A program made the position numbers and the translations under genes. DNA of 64,000 nt, taken from positions 177,536 to 241,535 of the forward strand of contig SWDM01000014.1 of NCBI GenBank assembly GCA_005116835.1, written 5' to 3'. How positions within the stretch are numbered: the stretch's first letter is position 1; every line of letters starts with the position of its first letter. Positions 48,922-57,090 of this stretch are shown piece by piece. The notes below the pieces were generated by a model. That model saw only the letters and a program-made list of their open reading frames with translations. It ran no database searches and was not told the DNA's origin. The DNA comes from Nitrospira sp. (GTDB taxonomy: Bacteria; Nitrospirota; Nitrospiria; Nitrospirales; Nitrospiraceae).

Positions 48922-50349
48922 ATGAGTGAGAGTACAGTCCAAAAGCAAACAGGCCTCCAGGGATTGAGCACGGCAATTTTGTTGCCGTCGGTCAGCCTGT
49001 TCGGCGAGGCGTCTGAACTGTATGCCGACGAGGTGGGCCCCCTTACCAGCGTGGTGGGCATCGGCCTTTTTCAGCGGACGGTGCTAACGTTACAGCGAGC
49101 CGGTATTCGACAACTCATGGTATTGGTCGGGCCGGAAGAAGATCAGCTCAAACAGGCCTTGGGTAAAGGACCGCGTTTGACCATTCCCGTTCGCTGGATG
49201 CCGATTCGTGAGTTTCCTCTGGATGATCCTCGCACTTGGGAAGCGCTGGCGGCTGAAGTTCCAGGCTTCTGCCTCCTTTCCGGTGTGCAGGGTGTGTTTG
49301 CGAGCGCCTTGATCGAGAGCTTGCGGCACGAGGTGCAGGAGGGGCAGGTGATCGTTGTGGCCCGCTCCGATAACGAGCGAGATCGCCGGCCACGCCGGTC
49401 GACGGTTCGCATGAAAGTGCAGGCTGGACGCCTCTGCTCAATAACATCCAGACAGGACGACTCGGCGTTAGTCGCGGCTGATCTGGTTGTGTTTCCCGCC
49501 AGTTTCATGAGCGCAGCCGGTCAAGCCGATGTAGAGACTGGTGTGGCGCCGATTCGCCGCTGGCTTGAACGGGCGGCAGTCGACGGGCATGTGCGGGTTC
49601 TGACCACGGAGGGGAACAAGTCCCACTGGTATCAGGACGTGCGAGATCTTGCCGACGTGCGGGCTGCGGAGCTGAAACTCTATAATTCCCTGAAGGGTGA
49701 GTTCGAAGGCTTCGTCGACCGATTCTTCAATCGAAAGGTCTCCCGCTGGTTCACGCGTATCTTCCTTGCCATCGGTCTGTCGCCGAACGTCATTACGATC
49801 CTGGCGGCTCTCATCGGGTTGGTTGCAGCCGCAGGTTTTGGCATTGGAACATACAGCGCCGGTATTGCTGCTGCACTGTTGTTCCAACTGTCGGCAGTCA
49901 TCGACTGTTGCGACGGTGAAGTTGCCAGACTCACATTCACCGAATCTCCGTTCGGGGCCTGGCTCGATATTGCGATGGACAACGTGGTGCATATGGCGAT
50001 CTTTGCCGGCATTGCCGTGGGCTCCTATCTGCATATGGCTGGGAGCGCCGGCGCCTGGGTGCCCCTTGCGCTGGGTTCAGCAGCGGTTCTGGGAAATGGT
50101 CTCTCATTCCTGCTCGTCACCCGCGCTCAGAAGATCAAGTCCGCAAGTGAATGGAAGACCCCGGTTCAAGCCGCCTGGTCCGACTTCATGCTCAAGAACG
50201 TCGCGAGCCGAGACTTCTCCGTCATCGTTCTGATTTTTGCCGCGATCGGCAAGCTCGACTGGTTCCTCTGGATGGCCGCAATCGGATCCATGGTATTCTC
50301 TCTCCTGATGTTGTGGGTCATCAGGCCGTCAGCCACGACCCGTGCATGA
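48922..50349 (+). CDS. CDP-alcohol phosphotransferase with degenerate nucleotidyltransferase domain
   Basis: 475 residues. The C-terminal half (about 260-470) is a CDP-alcohol phosphatidyltransferase with a complete motif: Asp328-x2-Asp331-Gly-x2-Ala-Arg336-x8-Gly345-x3-Asp349-x3-Asp353, and at least five membrane helices. The N-terminal half (about 15-240) resembles an NTP transferase by order (Pro-Leu-Thr-Ser-Val-Val-Gly-Ile-Gly-Leu-Phe-Gln-Arg-Thr) but lacks the Gly-x-Gly-x-Arg and Pro-Lys catalytic residues. This fusion resembles inositol-phosphate cytidylyltransferase/DIPP synthase. In context it would transfer aminoethylphosphonate from CMP-AEP to a lipid alcohol. Confidence 0.82.
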   Translation: MSESTVQKQTGLQGLSTAILLPSVSLFGEASELYADEVGPLTSVVGIGLFQRTVLTLQRAGIRQLMVLVGPEEDQLKQALGKGPRLTIPVRWMPIREFPLDDPRTWEALAAEVPGFCLLSGVQGVFASALIESLRHEVQEGQVIVVARSDNERDRRPRRSTVRMKVQAGRLCSITSRQDDSALVAADLVVFPASFMSAAGQADVETGVAPIRRWLERAAVDGHVRVLTTEGNKSHWYQDVRDLADVRAAELKLYNSLKGEFEGFVDRFFNRKVSRWFTRIFLAIGLSPNVITILAALIGLVAAAGFGIGTYSAGIAAALLFQLSAVIDCCDGEVARLTFTESPFGAWLDIAMDNVVHMAIFAGIAVGSYLHMAGSAGAWVPLALGSAAVLGNGLSFLLVTRAQKIKSASEWKTPVQAAWSDFMLKNVASRDFSVIVLIFAAIGKLDWFLWMAAIGSMVFSLLMLWVIRPSATTRA

Positions 50350-50451
50350 TAACCGAGCAACCTGGTCCCCCCCCCTTGCTGAAGAGGGGGACATAGAGAT
50401 AGGCTCACCGAAGACTTGTCGGTGTTTCTCACCCTGGGTTCCTAGCCTAGC

Positions 50452-51471
50452 GTGTTAAAACTACTCCTACTCGTCATCGGTCTCCTCACCCTCATTCTCC
50501 TCGTCTGGCATATCGGTCCCGATCGCATCTATGAGGCGGCGTCGCAACTCGGGCCGATCGGGCTGTTACTCCTGCTGATTCCCTCCACCATCATGTACAC
50601 CGTCGACGCGTATGGATGGAAAGTTACGCTTGGCCCTTCGGCAAAGAACATTCCGTTCTGGCGTGTGCTTGCGATCCGGACTGCCGGTGAAGTGGTGAAC
50701 ATGACCACGCCGACGGCCTACGTTGGGGGGGAACCGCTCAAAGCCTATCTGCTGACAAAACATCATGTGCCGATGGTCGAGGGTCTTGCCTCGGTTGTCA
50801 TTGCCAAAACAACGATGACGATTGCAGAAGTGGTCTTCATCCTCATGGGCATCGCACTCGCGTTCTGGAGGGTCGGCGCCGACGGCTCATCCGGACAGAA
50901 TATAGCAGCGGCGTTGGTCAGTGTCGGCGTTCTGGTGCTTGTGACGGCGGCGCTCGTGTTTGTCCAGCAGCAAGGACTCTTTACCTGGCTATTGAAATTT
51001 GCTCGAAAGATTGGGCTGAAGATTCACTACCTCGAGGCGCGTGAGCAGAAACTACGGTCCTTGGATCGAACCATCTTGGATTTTTACCGTGACAACCGCC
51101 TGACCTTTTGTTCCTCCATTGGGCTATTCTTTGTCGGCTGGCTGGCGGAAGCGTTGGAGGTCTACATCATCATCTATTTTCTCGGCGGTCCGGCCATGGC
51201 GCTCTCCGCTATTTCCATCAGCGCCCTCTCCGTCTTTATCAAGAGCGGCACTTTCTTCATCCCCGGCAGCCTCGGCGCTCAGGACGGAGGGAATATGCTC
51301 GTCTTGAAGGCCTTTGGTTACTCCGATGTCACCGGCCTCACCTTCGCATTGATCCGGCGGTTCCGCGAGTTGATCTGGATCGGATTGGGGCTGCTGTGCT
51401 TAGCCCTCGCCGGCGGGAGGGCTTCGATTATTCGAGAAAGCCGCGCCGAGGACTTAGGAGATCGTACCTGA
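50452..51471 (+). CDS. HpnL/YbhN-type flippase-like membrane protein, copy 1
   Basis: 339 residues with seven or eight hydrophobic segments. The family pattern (UPF0104/TIGR00374, lysylphosphatidylglycerol synthase membrane domain, HpnL-like) shows as Glu-Val-Val-Asn-Met-Thr-Thr-Pro, Gly-Gly-Glu-Pro-Leu-Lys-Ala and Pro-Gly-Ser-Leu-Gly-Ala-Gln-Asp-Gly-Gly. These proteins are thought to move lipids across membranes. The GTG start follows CCTAGC, the same leader as copy 3. It lies 102 bases after the CDP-alcohol enzyme and is the first of three tandem paralogues. Confidence 0.8.
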   Translation: MLKLLLLVIGLLTLILLVWHIGPDRIYEAASQLGPIGLLLLLIPSTIMYTVDAYGWKVTLGPSAKNIPFWRVLAIRTAGEVVNMTTPTAYVGGEPLKAYLLTKHHVPMVEGLASVVIAKTTMTIAEVVFILMGIALAFWRVGADGSSGQNIAAALVSVGVLVLVTAALVFVQQQGLFTWLLKFARKIGLKIHYLEAREQKLRSLDRTILDFYRDNRLTFCSSIGLFFVGWLAEALEVYIIIYFLGGPAMALSAISISALSVFIKSGTFFIPGSLGAQDGGNMLVLKAFGYSDVTGLTFALIRRFRELIWIGLGLLCLALAGGRASIIRESRAEDLGDRT

Positions 51472-51514
51472 CATCAGTCGTGTTTCTTAGTAATTAGATT
51501 GTCTGTCGTGACCC

Positions 51515-52534
51515 ATGCTTAAGCTTGCTCTTCTCTTTGCAGGTCTCTTCGCGCTTTTTCTGATCGTGTGGCATATCGGTCTCCAGCGCATCTACGAGGC
51601 GGCGGCGCAACTCGGGCCGGTCGCGCTCCTCGTCATACTGATTCCCTCCGCCGTTATGTATGCCGTTGAAGCCTACGGGTGGAAAGTCACGCTTGGCCCG
51701 TCAGCCAAGGGCATTCCCTTCTGGCGTGTGTTCGCGATCAAGACGGCGGGTGAGGTGGTGAACCTGACGACGCCGGCAGGCTACATCGGCGGCGAGCCGC
51801 TCAAGGCCTATCTGCTGACAAAACATCATGTCCCGATGGTCGAGGGTCTTGCCTCGGTCGTCATTGCGAAAACGACGAAGACGGTCGCCGAGGTGCTGTT
51901 CATCCTTTTGGGCATCACACTCGCATTTTGGATGGTCGATAGCGACGGCTCATTGGGACAGACGGTCGTCGCGGCGCTGGTCAGTGTCGGCATACTGTTG
52001 TTCGTGACGGCGTCGTTGGTGTTCGCGCAGCGAAAAGGATTTTTTACATGGCTCTTGGAATGTACTCGGAAGATCGGACTCAAGATTCGCTTTCTCGAGG
52101 CGCGTGAGGAACAACTTCGGTCGCTGGATCGAATGATCCTGGACTACTATCGCCATAATCGGCGGGCCGTGTACTCCTCAACCGGATTGTTCTTTCTGAG
52201 TTGGATGGCGGAAGCATCGGAAGTGTACGTCATCATCTGGTTTCTGGGAGGGCCGACCCTTGTCCTTTCGGCCATCTCTATTAATGCCCTCTCTGTCTTC
52301 ATCAAAGGTGGAAGCTTTTTCATTCCTGGAAGCCTCGGCGCTCAAGACATCGGGAATTTTTTATTGCTAAAAGACTTTGGTTACTCCGATGTCGCCGCCG
52401 TGACATTTGCCCTCTTGAGGCGATTTCGGGAACTCGTATGGATCGGGATCGGGCTCCTGTGCCTCTCGGTGTTGCGTGGGCGCGCGGCAGGAACTCAAGA
52501 GCAACGCATGCTCGATTCAGGACATGGCTCCTGA
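51515..52534 (+). CDS. HpnL/YbhN-type flippase-like membrane protein, copy 2
   Basis: 339 residues, about three quarters identical to copy 1 by eye, same length and helix pattern. The lipid-family motif reads Pro-Gly-Ser-Leu-Gly-Ala-Gln-Asp-Ile-Gly, with Ile where copies 1 and 3 have Gly. It starts with ATG. 43 bases separate it from copy 1. Confidence 0.8.
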   Translation: MLKLALLFAGLFALFLIVWHIGLQRIYEAAAQLGPVALLVILIPSAVMYAVEAYGWKVTLGPSAKGIPFWRVFAIKTAGEVVNLTTPAGYIGGEPLKAYLLTKHHVPMVEGLASVVIAKTTKTVAEVLFILLGITLAFWMVDSDGSLGQTVVAALVSVGILLFVTASLVFAQRKGFFTWLLECTRKIGLKIRFLEAREEQLRSLDRMILDYYRHNRRAVYSSTGLFFLSWMAEASEVYVIIWFLGGPTLVLSAISINALSVFIKGGSFFIPGSLGAQDIGNFLLLKDFGYSDVAAVTFALLRRFRELVWIGIGLLCLSVLRGRAAGTQEQRMLDSGHGS

Positions 52535-52562
52535 TACAATCCCTCACCTTCTCTTCATCTCA

Positions 52563-52723
52563 GGCTGCTTCGGTGCCGAAGATGGAGGAAATGTGTTATG
52601 GTCGGAAATATTTTGATAGTCCGCTTCACCGGCATCACCTTCGTGATGTTCCGTCGGTTCCGTGAGCTGGCCTGGATTGGAGTAGGTTTACTCTGCCTGA
52701 GCTTCATCGTAGGCGATCGGTGA
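52563..52723 (+). pseudogene. Remnant of a fourth flippase-like paralogue
   Basis: Residual coding sequence between copies 2 and 3. It first reads Phe-Gly-Ala-Glu-Asp-Gly-Gly-Asn-Val. After a frameshift near 52606 it continues Thr-Gly-Ile-Thr-Phe-Val-Met-Phe-Arg-Arg-Phe-Arg-Glu-Leu-Ala-Trp-Ile-Gly-Val-Gly to a TGA at 52721. It matches the C-terminal 50 residues of the intact copies; the 5' 85% is gone. Confidence 0.8.
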
Positions 52724-52820
52724 TTATTGAGGAAGGCAGCGCTTGCAACCCAGACAACGGTTCCTAACACCCGGTCCCGCCTACAGCCGAAACTATTAAC
52801 CAAACCTCTAAGAGCCTAGC

Positions 52821-53951
52821 GTGCTAAGACTACTCCTACTCGTCGCCGGTCTCCTCACCCTTGGTCTCATTGTGTGGCATATCGGCCCAGGGAATATCTA
52901 CGACGCGGCGGCGCAACTCGGGCCGGTCGCACTCCTCGTTATGCTGATTCCCTCTGTCATCATGTATGCCGTCGAGGCGTATGGCTGGAAAGTCACCCTT
53001 GGTCCGTTGGGGAAAGATATTCCGTTCTGGCGTGTGCTTGCGATCCGGACGGCCGGCGAGGTGGTCAATATGACCACACCGTCCGGTTACGTCGGCGGCG
53101 AACCACTGAAGGCTTCCTTGCTCCGGAAGCATCATGTGCCGATGGAGGAAGCCTACACCTCGGTCATCATCGCGAAGACGACGATGACGATTGCCGAAGT
53201 GTTGTTCATCCTCATCGGCATCGCGCTGGGTGTGTGGCTGCTGGGGGGGAACGATTCGTCCGGTCATACCGTCGTGGCCGCGCTCTTGAGCGTGGGCCTG
53301 CTGGCATTGGGGACTGCGACGTTTGTATTCGTGCAGCGGCAAGGACTCTGTACCTGGTTCTTAGAGTTGTTGCGGAAGGTCGGGCTGAAGATCGCTTATC
53401 TCGAAGCGCGTGAAGAAAAGTTACGCTCGCTGGATCGAGCGATCTTGGAGTTCTACCGCTACAGACGTCCAGCCTTTTATGCCTCTACTGGGCTATTCTT
53501 TCTCGGTTGGATGGCGGAAGCGTTGGAAGTATACGTCATCCTTTATTATCTCGGTGGTCCTGCTATGGCACTTTCTGCAATCTCCATCGGCGCCCTCTCG
53601 GTCTTCATCAAAGGCGGCACCTTCTTCATCCCCGGCAGCCTCGGCGCCCAAGACGGAGGGAATTTGCTCCTCCTTGAAGCCTTCGGCTATTCCGGCGTCA
53701 CCGGCATTACCTTCGCGTTGCTCCGGAGGTTTCGGGAGTTGGTATGGATTATGGTCGGGCTGCTGTGCCTAGCAATGATGGGCCGGCTGGGTGCAAGAAG
53801 TGAAACTCTCGCGCCCGATTCAGGAATGGTTCCTGAACCATTTCTCCTTCCGCGAGTGGCTCCAGCCATTTCAGGAGCCGGCCTGGATCGGAATGGGATT
53901 GCTTTGCCTGTGATAGCTGGGAAGAATGGGATCGAGCAGGGACCAGTCTAA
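52821..53951 (+). CDS. HpnL/YbhN-type flippase-like membrane protein, copy 3
   Basis: 376 residues; the first 320 closely match copies 1 and 2 (Pro-Gly-Ser-Leu-Gly-Ala-Gln-Asp-Gly-Gly), followed by a unique 45-residue tail. GTG start after the same CCTAGC leader as copy 1, so both share recent ancestry of their 5' ends. A P2 palindrome starts two bases after its TAA. Three differing copies could handle different lipids or leaflets. Confidence 0.8.
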   Translation: MLRLLLLVAGLLTLGLIVWHIGPGNIYDAAAQLGPVALLVMLIPSVIMYAVEAYGWKVTLGPLGKDIPFWRVLAIRTAGEVVNMTTPSGYVGGEPLKASLLRKHHVPMEEAYTSVIIAKTTMTIAEVLFILIGIALGVWLLGGNDSSGHTVVAALLSVGLLALGTATFVFVQRQGLCTWFLELLRKVGLKIAYLEAREEKLRSLDRAILEFYRYRRPAFYASTGLFFLGWMAEALEVYVILYYLGGPAMALSAISIGALSVFIKGGTFFIPGSLGAQDGGNLLLLEAFGYSGVTGITFALLRRFRELVWIMVGLLCLAMMGRLGARSETLAPDSGMVPEPFLLPRVAPAISGAGLDRNGIALPVIAGKNGIEQGPV

Positions 53952-53952
53952 C

Positions 53953-54071
53953 AGGATGCTAAAAAAGCCCTCCAGCGGCGTTCTCGCATCGTTCAGAGGC
54001 TCAACGTACCGAAGCGTACGCCTCGCCTCTTCGCTCGCTGCGGCCTTGCTGGACGGCCTTTTGAGCATCCT
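53953..54071. repeat. Palindromic element P2, copy 5
   Basis: Arms AGGATGCTAAAAAAG and CTTTTGAGCATCCT with CCTCCAGC/GCTGGACGG inside. Central blocks are GCGTTCTCGCATCG, CTCAACGTACCGAAGCGTAC and GCTGCGGCCTTGCTGG. It begins two bases after the stop of the third flippase-like gene. Confidence 0.88.
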
Positions 54072-54147
54072 GAGCTATTCTGGCATCAGAGACATTCAGT
54101 GAGGTTTCAGCGGTGTGTTATGTATAAGCTGATTTTTCTGCGGCCCG

Positions 54148-54522
54148 CTAAGATGCCACCCGGTCCACTTGGATTGCGTGGAAGCGTTGAACCGTCCGTT
54201 CCCATATAAAATCGTGCAGCCGGAGGTTGGCGTCAGTTTCCACTTGGAGGAACTCGATCCCGGCCCGATTGCCATCTATCCACTGTACGTGGGCGAATTC
54301 AATCGGCAATGATTCTTGCTGGTCGGGGAGCACCAGGCGCAATGCAATGTCCTCCTTTGCCGACAGGGGCTTATCAGTTTCGATCATGCATCCCAAAGGC
54401 GAAAGATTTTTGATTGTCCCTTCGCCGACCAGAGTCGACAGCATACAGTACATCGCAGAGCAGGTAACTGGCAGGCGGTAGAAGCTGCGGTGATAAGGTC
54501 TGCTGATCATATGTTTCATCAT
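54148..54522 (-). CDS. PilZ-domain protein
   Basis: About 124 residues. Arg-Ser-Phe-Tyr-Arg near residue 13 and Asn-Leu-Ser-Pro-Leu-Gly near 40 correspond to the PilZ motifs (Asn in place of Asp in the second). The frame is open to 54660, but that stretch is a P1 repeat; the ATG at 54522 was taken, with another at the next codon. Not linked to other PilZ genes. Confidence 0.75.
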   Translation of the reverse strand: MMKHMISRPYHRSFYRLPVTCSAMYCMLSTLVGEGTIKNLSPLGCMIETDKPLSAKEDIALRLVLPDQQESLPIEFAHVQWIDGNRAGIEFLQVETDANLRLHDFIWERTVQRFHAIQVDRVAS

Positions 54523-54574
54523 GGGACAGAGTCTACGATGATCGGGGGCTGGGGGGAATTCCCCATTAGAAGGG

Positions 54575-54678
54575 GGAGGGGGGTGGCCTCCAATGGCCTC
54601 CTTGCTCGCAGAACGCGCACGATATGAATGTGCTCGTTCGATGCGCGCAGTAGAGGACAATCCGGGGCCGCCCCTGGA
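54575..54678. repeat. Palindromic element P1
   Basis: Arms GGGGTGGCCTCCAATGGCCTCC and a complementary GAGGACAATCCGGGGCCGCC series enclose the core ACGCGCACGATATGAATG, GTGCTCGTTCGATG, CGCGCAGT. Upstream of the PilZ gene. Confidence 0.8.
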
Positions 54679-54720
54679 AAGCGTAGCGAGCGAGCTTGGA
54701 AGACCTCGCGGTTAACGCGT

Positions 54721-54910
54721 GTGCTGCCGCCACTCAAGCCAGAGCTCTGTTGCTTGCCCTAGCGAAGCCCCGCTTGGCGCAGCAACTTGTTCCGTTCCGA
54801 CTGATCGTCGAACAGAACGTCGAACAGGCTGCGCCACCCGCCAGAGCGGGCCGCGAGGTTTCGCTAAGGCAAGAATCTCAACAGGGCTCTGATGCCCGCA
54901 GCGGCAGCAC
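54721..54910. repeat. Long palindromic element P4
   Basis: 190 bases. GTGCTGCCGC at the left end and GCGGCAGCAC at the right end pair perfectly. Inside, CTTGCCCTAGCGAAGCCCCGC faces GCGAGGTTTCGCTAAGGCAAG. The motif GAGCGAGCTTGGAAG lies on both sides (54686 and 54946). Open frames through it are by-products of the palindrome. The rest of 54911-55034 has no gene. Confidence 0.7.
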
Positions 54911-55034
54911 GACTGTCCTTGAGTGGATAGAGCGAGCGAGCTTGGAAGGATCGTGTAGAATGATGCGGGTCGCCCGATGCGCACAGTTGAAAGCTTTTCG
55001 CCGGAGTCTTGATCAGCGCATCAGCCTGAGAGAT

Positions 55035-55691
55035 TCAGTTTTTCAGGGAAGGACTCGCCATTGAACAGTGCCAACGCCGAAGGTGCTTGAGGTTCGGAAG
55101 CTTGGTTTTGCCATTGAACAGATAGTTCTCGATCACACCGTAGAGAGCGTAGTCGACGAACAACGGTCGATCAGCGATTAGAAACGGCGACTGTGCCAGC
55201 ATGTTGTCGAAGGGCTTCAGCAGTTCTGCAAATTGAGCGCATAGGTCTTTGCGCTGGTTCGTCCATGCTTGGACACAGCCCTTCCCGAACTTCCGTTCCT
55301 TGTGTCGGATCAGCATGACCCGTTCGAGCATGGGCCGTGACGGAATGATGTAGCTGTCGTTGATCTTGAATCCCACCATCTCCAAGTCGTTTTCGATATA
55401 GCGCGAGAGAATGAGTTGAATGCCCTCGAGCTCTTTTGGGAACAGGTTGAGGCTGTATCGCCGGTTGACATACCGCGCAACCTCCTGACCGAAATCAGTG
55501 ACATCGCAGATGGTCTGCTTTCCGTCGACTACACAAGGCACTGTGTAGCCATGTCCGTTCGTGGCTTTGATAATGGAAGCCCGCTCGTGAAAGGGGATGT
55601 TGCGAAGCCGAAACGGAATGCCATTCCGTTCAAGGATATGCCGCACTGAAATGCAGAACGGCGACCAGGGAAACTGAATGAGCGTAAGCAT
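55035..55691 (-). CDS. Glutathione S-transferase-like protein
   Basis: About 218 residues. The N-terminal thioredoxin-like domain reads Ile-Gln-Phe-Pro-Trp-Ser-Pro-Phe-Cys-Ile-Ser-Val-Arg-His-Ile-Leu-Glu-Arg, with Tyr-Thr-Val-Pro-Cys-Val-Val (cis-Pro) and Asp-Val-Thr-Asp-Phe in the glutathione-binding positions. The C-terminal domain is helical. Glutathione conjugation or a structural role is possible. The start at 55691 gives a natural N-terminus; the frame is open 22 codons beyond it. Confidence 0.75.
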   Translation of the reverse strand: MLTLIQFPWSPFCISVRHILERNGIPFRLRNIPFHERASIIKATNGHGYTVPCVVDGKQTICDVTDFGQEVARYVNRRYSLNLFPKELEGIQLILSRYIENDLEMVGFKINDSYIIPSRPMLERVMLIRHKERKFGKGCVQAWTNQRKDLCAQFAELLKPFDNMLAQSPFLIADRPLFVDYALYGVIENYLFNGKTKLPNLKHLRRWHCSMASPSLKN

Positions 55692-56585
55692 GGAGTCTAT
55701 ATGACGGAAGCGGAATGAAAATTCAATATCGGGGGGGAACCGGAAATGAACCGGCAATCAGAATCAGCCATCGCATGCATGTCAGGATGACCTCGCAAAG
55801 ATTGAAGAGGCTCGTGAGGTTAGCTATTGACCAGCTGTTTACGAAGTTCAGCAACTCCTACCTAGACAACCTATCTCCACAAGAAACCACAACCCAGGCT
55901 GTTCCTGACATGGGGCCTGATGGGGGTGATTTGTCCTGTCCTGGTAGCAGCGTGGTAGCAAATTCAGACGATTTTGACGCGTGAAATCATCATGCTGATA
56001 GGCAATGACCGACCGGTTATTGCCCAGTATGTCTGACTCTCCACAGAACCTGAAGGATTGCCTGTCCTTTAGTTCTTGAAATTTGAGCCCGGTGAGATTG
56101 ACAATTCGCTTTCCTCAAAACGGGTGATAGATGGCCATTTTGCGACTGTCGCTATGGCAAGCTCCACGCCGGAAAGCTGCCGCTCAAAGGATACGCTTCT
56201 CTTCATTCCCTTTCGCATCTTCCGCTACGGTCCAGTTGAAGCTGATACTGAATCCTGTAGATGGTCTATTCCCTCAAGGCACAGGTCAGGCAGGTATGGT
56301 TGTCGAAAAGCCTACATTCCTTCTTGTACCTCATAAGCAAGCACAGCAAAAGCCTTAAACTGTCTCCTTGTTATGAGATTTGGGGTGCAGTACCACCATC
56401 GTCGGTGAAGAAGGCGAGGTTGTGAAAGAACGGGACGTCATTGCGCGTAACGACTTCTGAGCGAAGTTCTCAAACAAAAAACTCGGTTTCGCAAGGCCTA
56501 TCAGGACTTCTTGACAGGCTACAGAAACCCTGTGTTAAGGTCAGGCGTTTTCGGCAGTGAATTCTAACCCTGGAGGGAGACAAAG
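55692..56585. other. Long spacer without a recognised gene
   Basis: About 890 bases. Several short open frames exist in both directions but lack ribosome sites, family motifs or signal peptides. The sequence is more AT-rich than average and may hold degraded mobile DNA (a stretch near 55920-56030 looks like eroded coding sequence). The SmbP promoter should be near its 3' end. Confidence 0.4.
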
Positions 56586-56930
56586 TTGATCGGCAAATTC
56601 TACCGTGGTGTCCTAATTCTGGCTGCGCTTGGAGCGTTCGTTGGTGTGCCCATGGTGAACGCCCACCCGTCCCCCTTGGGTAATGTCAGGGAGGCCATCG
56701 ACCACGCCAAGCAAGCGGTGACCCATGGCAAAGAGGGGCATGCTGAGGAGCTTGTGAAACATGCGGAAACGTCGCTGCAGTTTGCGAAGATGGGAGGTAG
56801 AGGCTTGCATTTGAGCGAAGGGATTAATCATCTCATCGAAGCTATAGAACATGGCAAAGCTGGTCACGCCGATGTGGGCACCGAACACATCGAAGCCGCC
56901 CTACAGCATTTGTTGTCTGAGATCGAATGA
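56586..56930 (+). CDS. SmbP-like small metal-binding protein
   Basis: 114 residues. A signal peptide (ending Val-Asn-Ala-His) is followed by a helical mature protein built from heptad-like units with regularly placed His: Ala-Ile-Asp-His-Ala-Lys-Gln-Ala-Val-Thr-His-Gly-Lys-Glu-Gly-His, then Leu-Val-Lys-His-Ala-Glu, Ile-Glu-His-Gly-Lys-Ala-Gly-His. This is the pattern of SmbP, first described as a copper-binding protein in Nitrosomonas europaea. It should buffer periplasmic copper. The start is TTG, supported by an excellent GGAGGGAG site seven bases upstream; no ATG is suitably placed. Confidence 0.85.
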   Translation: MIGKFYRGVLILAALGAFVGVPMVNAHPSPLGNVREAIDHAKQAVTHGKEGHAEELVKHAETSLQFAKMGGRGLHLSEGINHLIEAIEHGKAGHADVGTEHIEAALQHLLSEIE

Positions 56931-57062
56931 CGGACATTCTCACGAGCACATGAAGGGGGGGCGGTAGAACTCCCTCGTCCTTCTCAGTCGCGGTCTGAGG
57001 GGACTGGCGTGGTGGATGCGGAAACACACAGCGGAACCTACACTCCTTTCGCGTCGTCACAG

Positions 57063-57090
57063 ACGGCGGTTCCAGTATTGGAGCCGCCGT
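57063..57090 (+). terminator. Hairpin terminator downstream of SmbP
   Basis: Stem ACGGCGGTTCCA / TGGAGCCGCCGT with one wobble pair, then TCTTGTTTG. It is 130 bases from the SmbP stop. The stem is the same as that of the terminator at 25485. Confidence 0.75.

Noticed and set aside
54696..55064. A 122-codon open frame upstream of the GST-like gene
   Set aside because: It translates the P4 palindrome; no ribosome site and low-complexity Ala/Arg composition.
55715..55984. An 89-codon open frame in the spacer after the GST-like gene
   Set aside because: No ribosome site, no motif, and unlike neighbouring genes in codon use.
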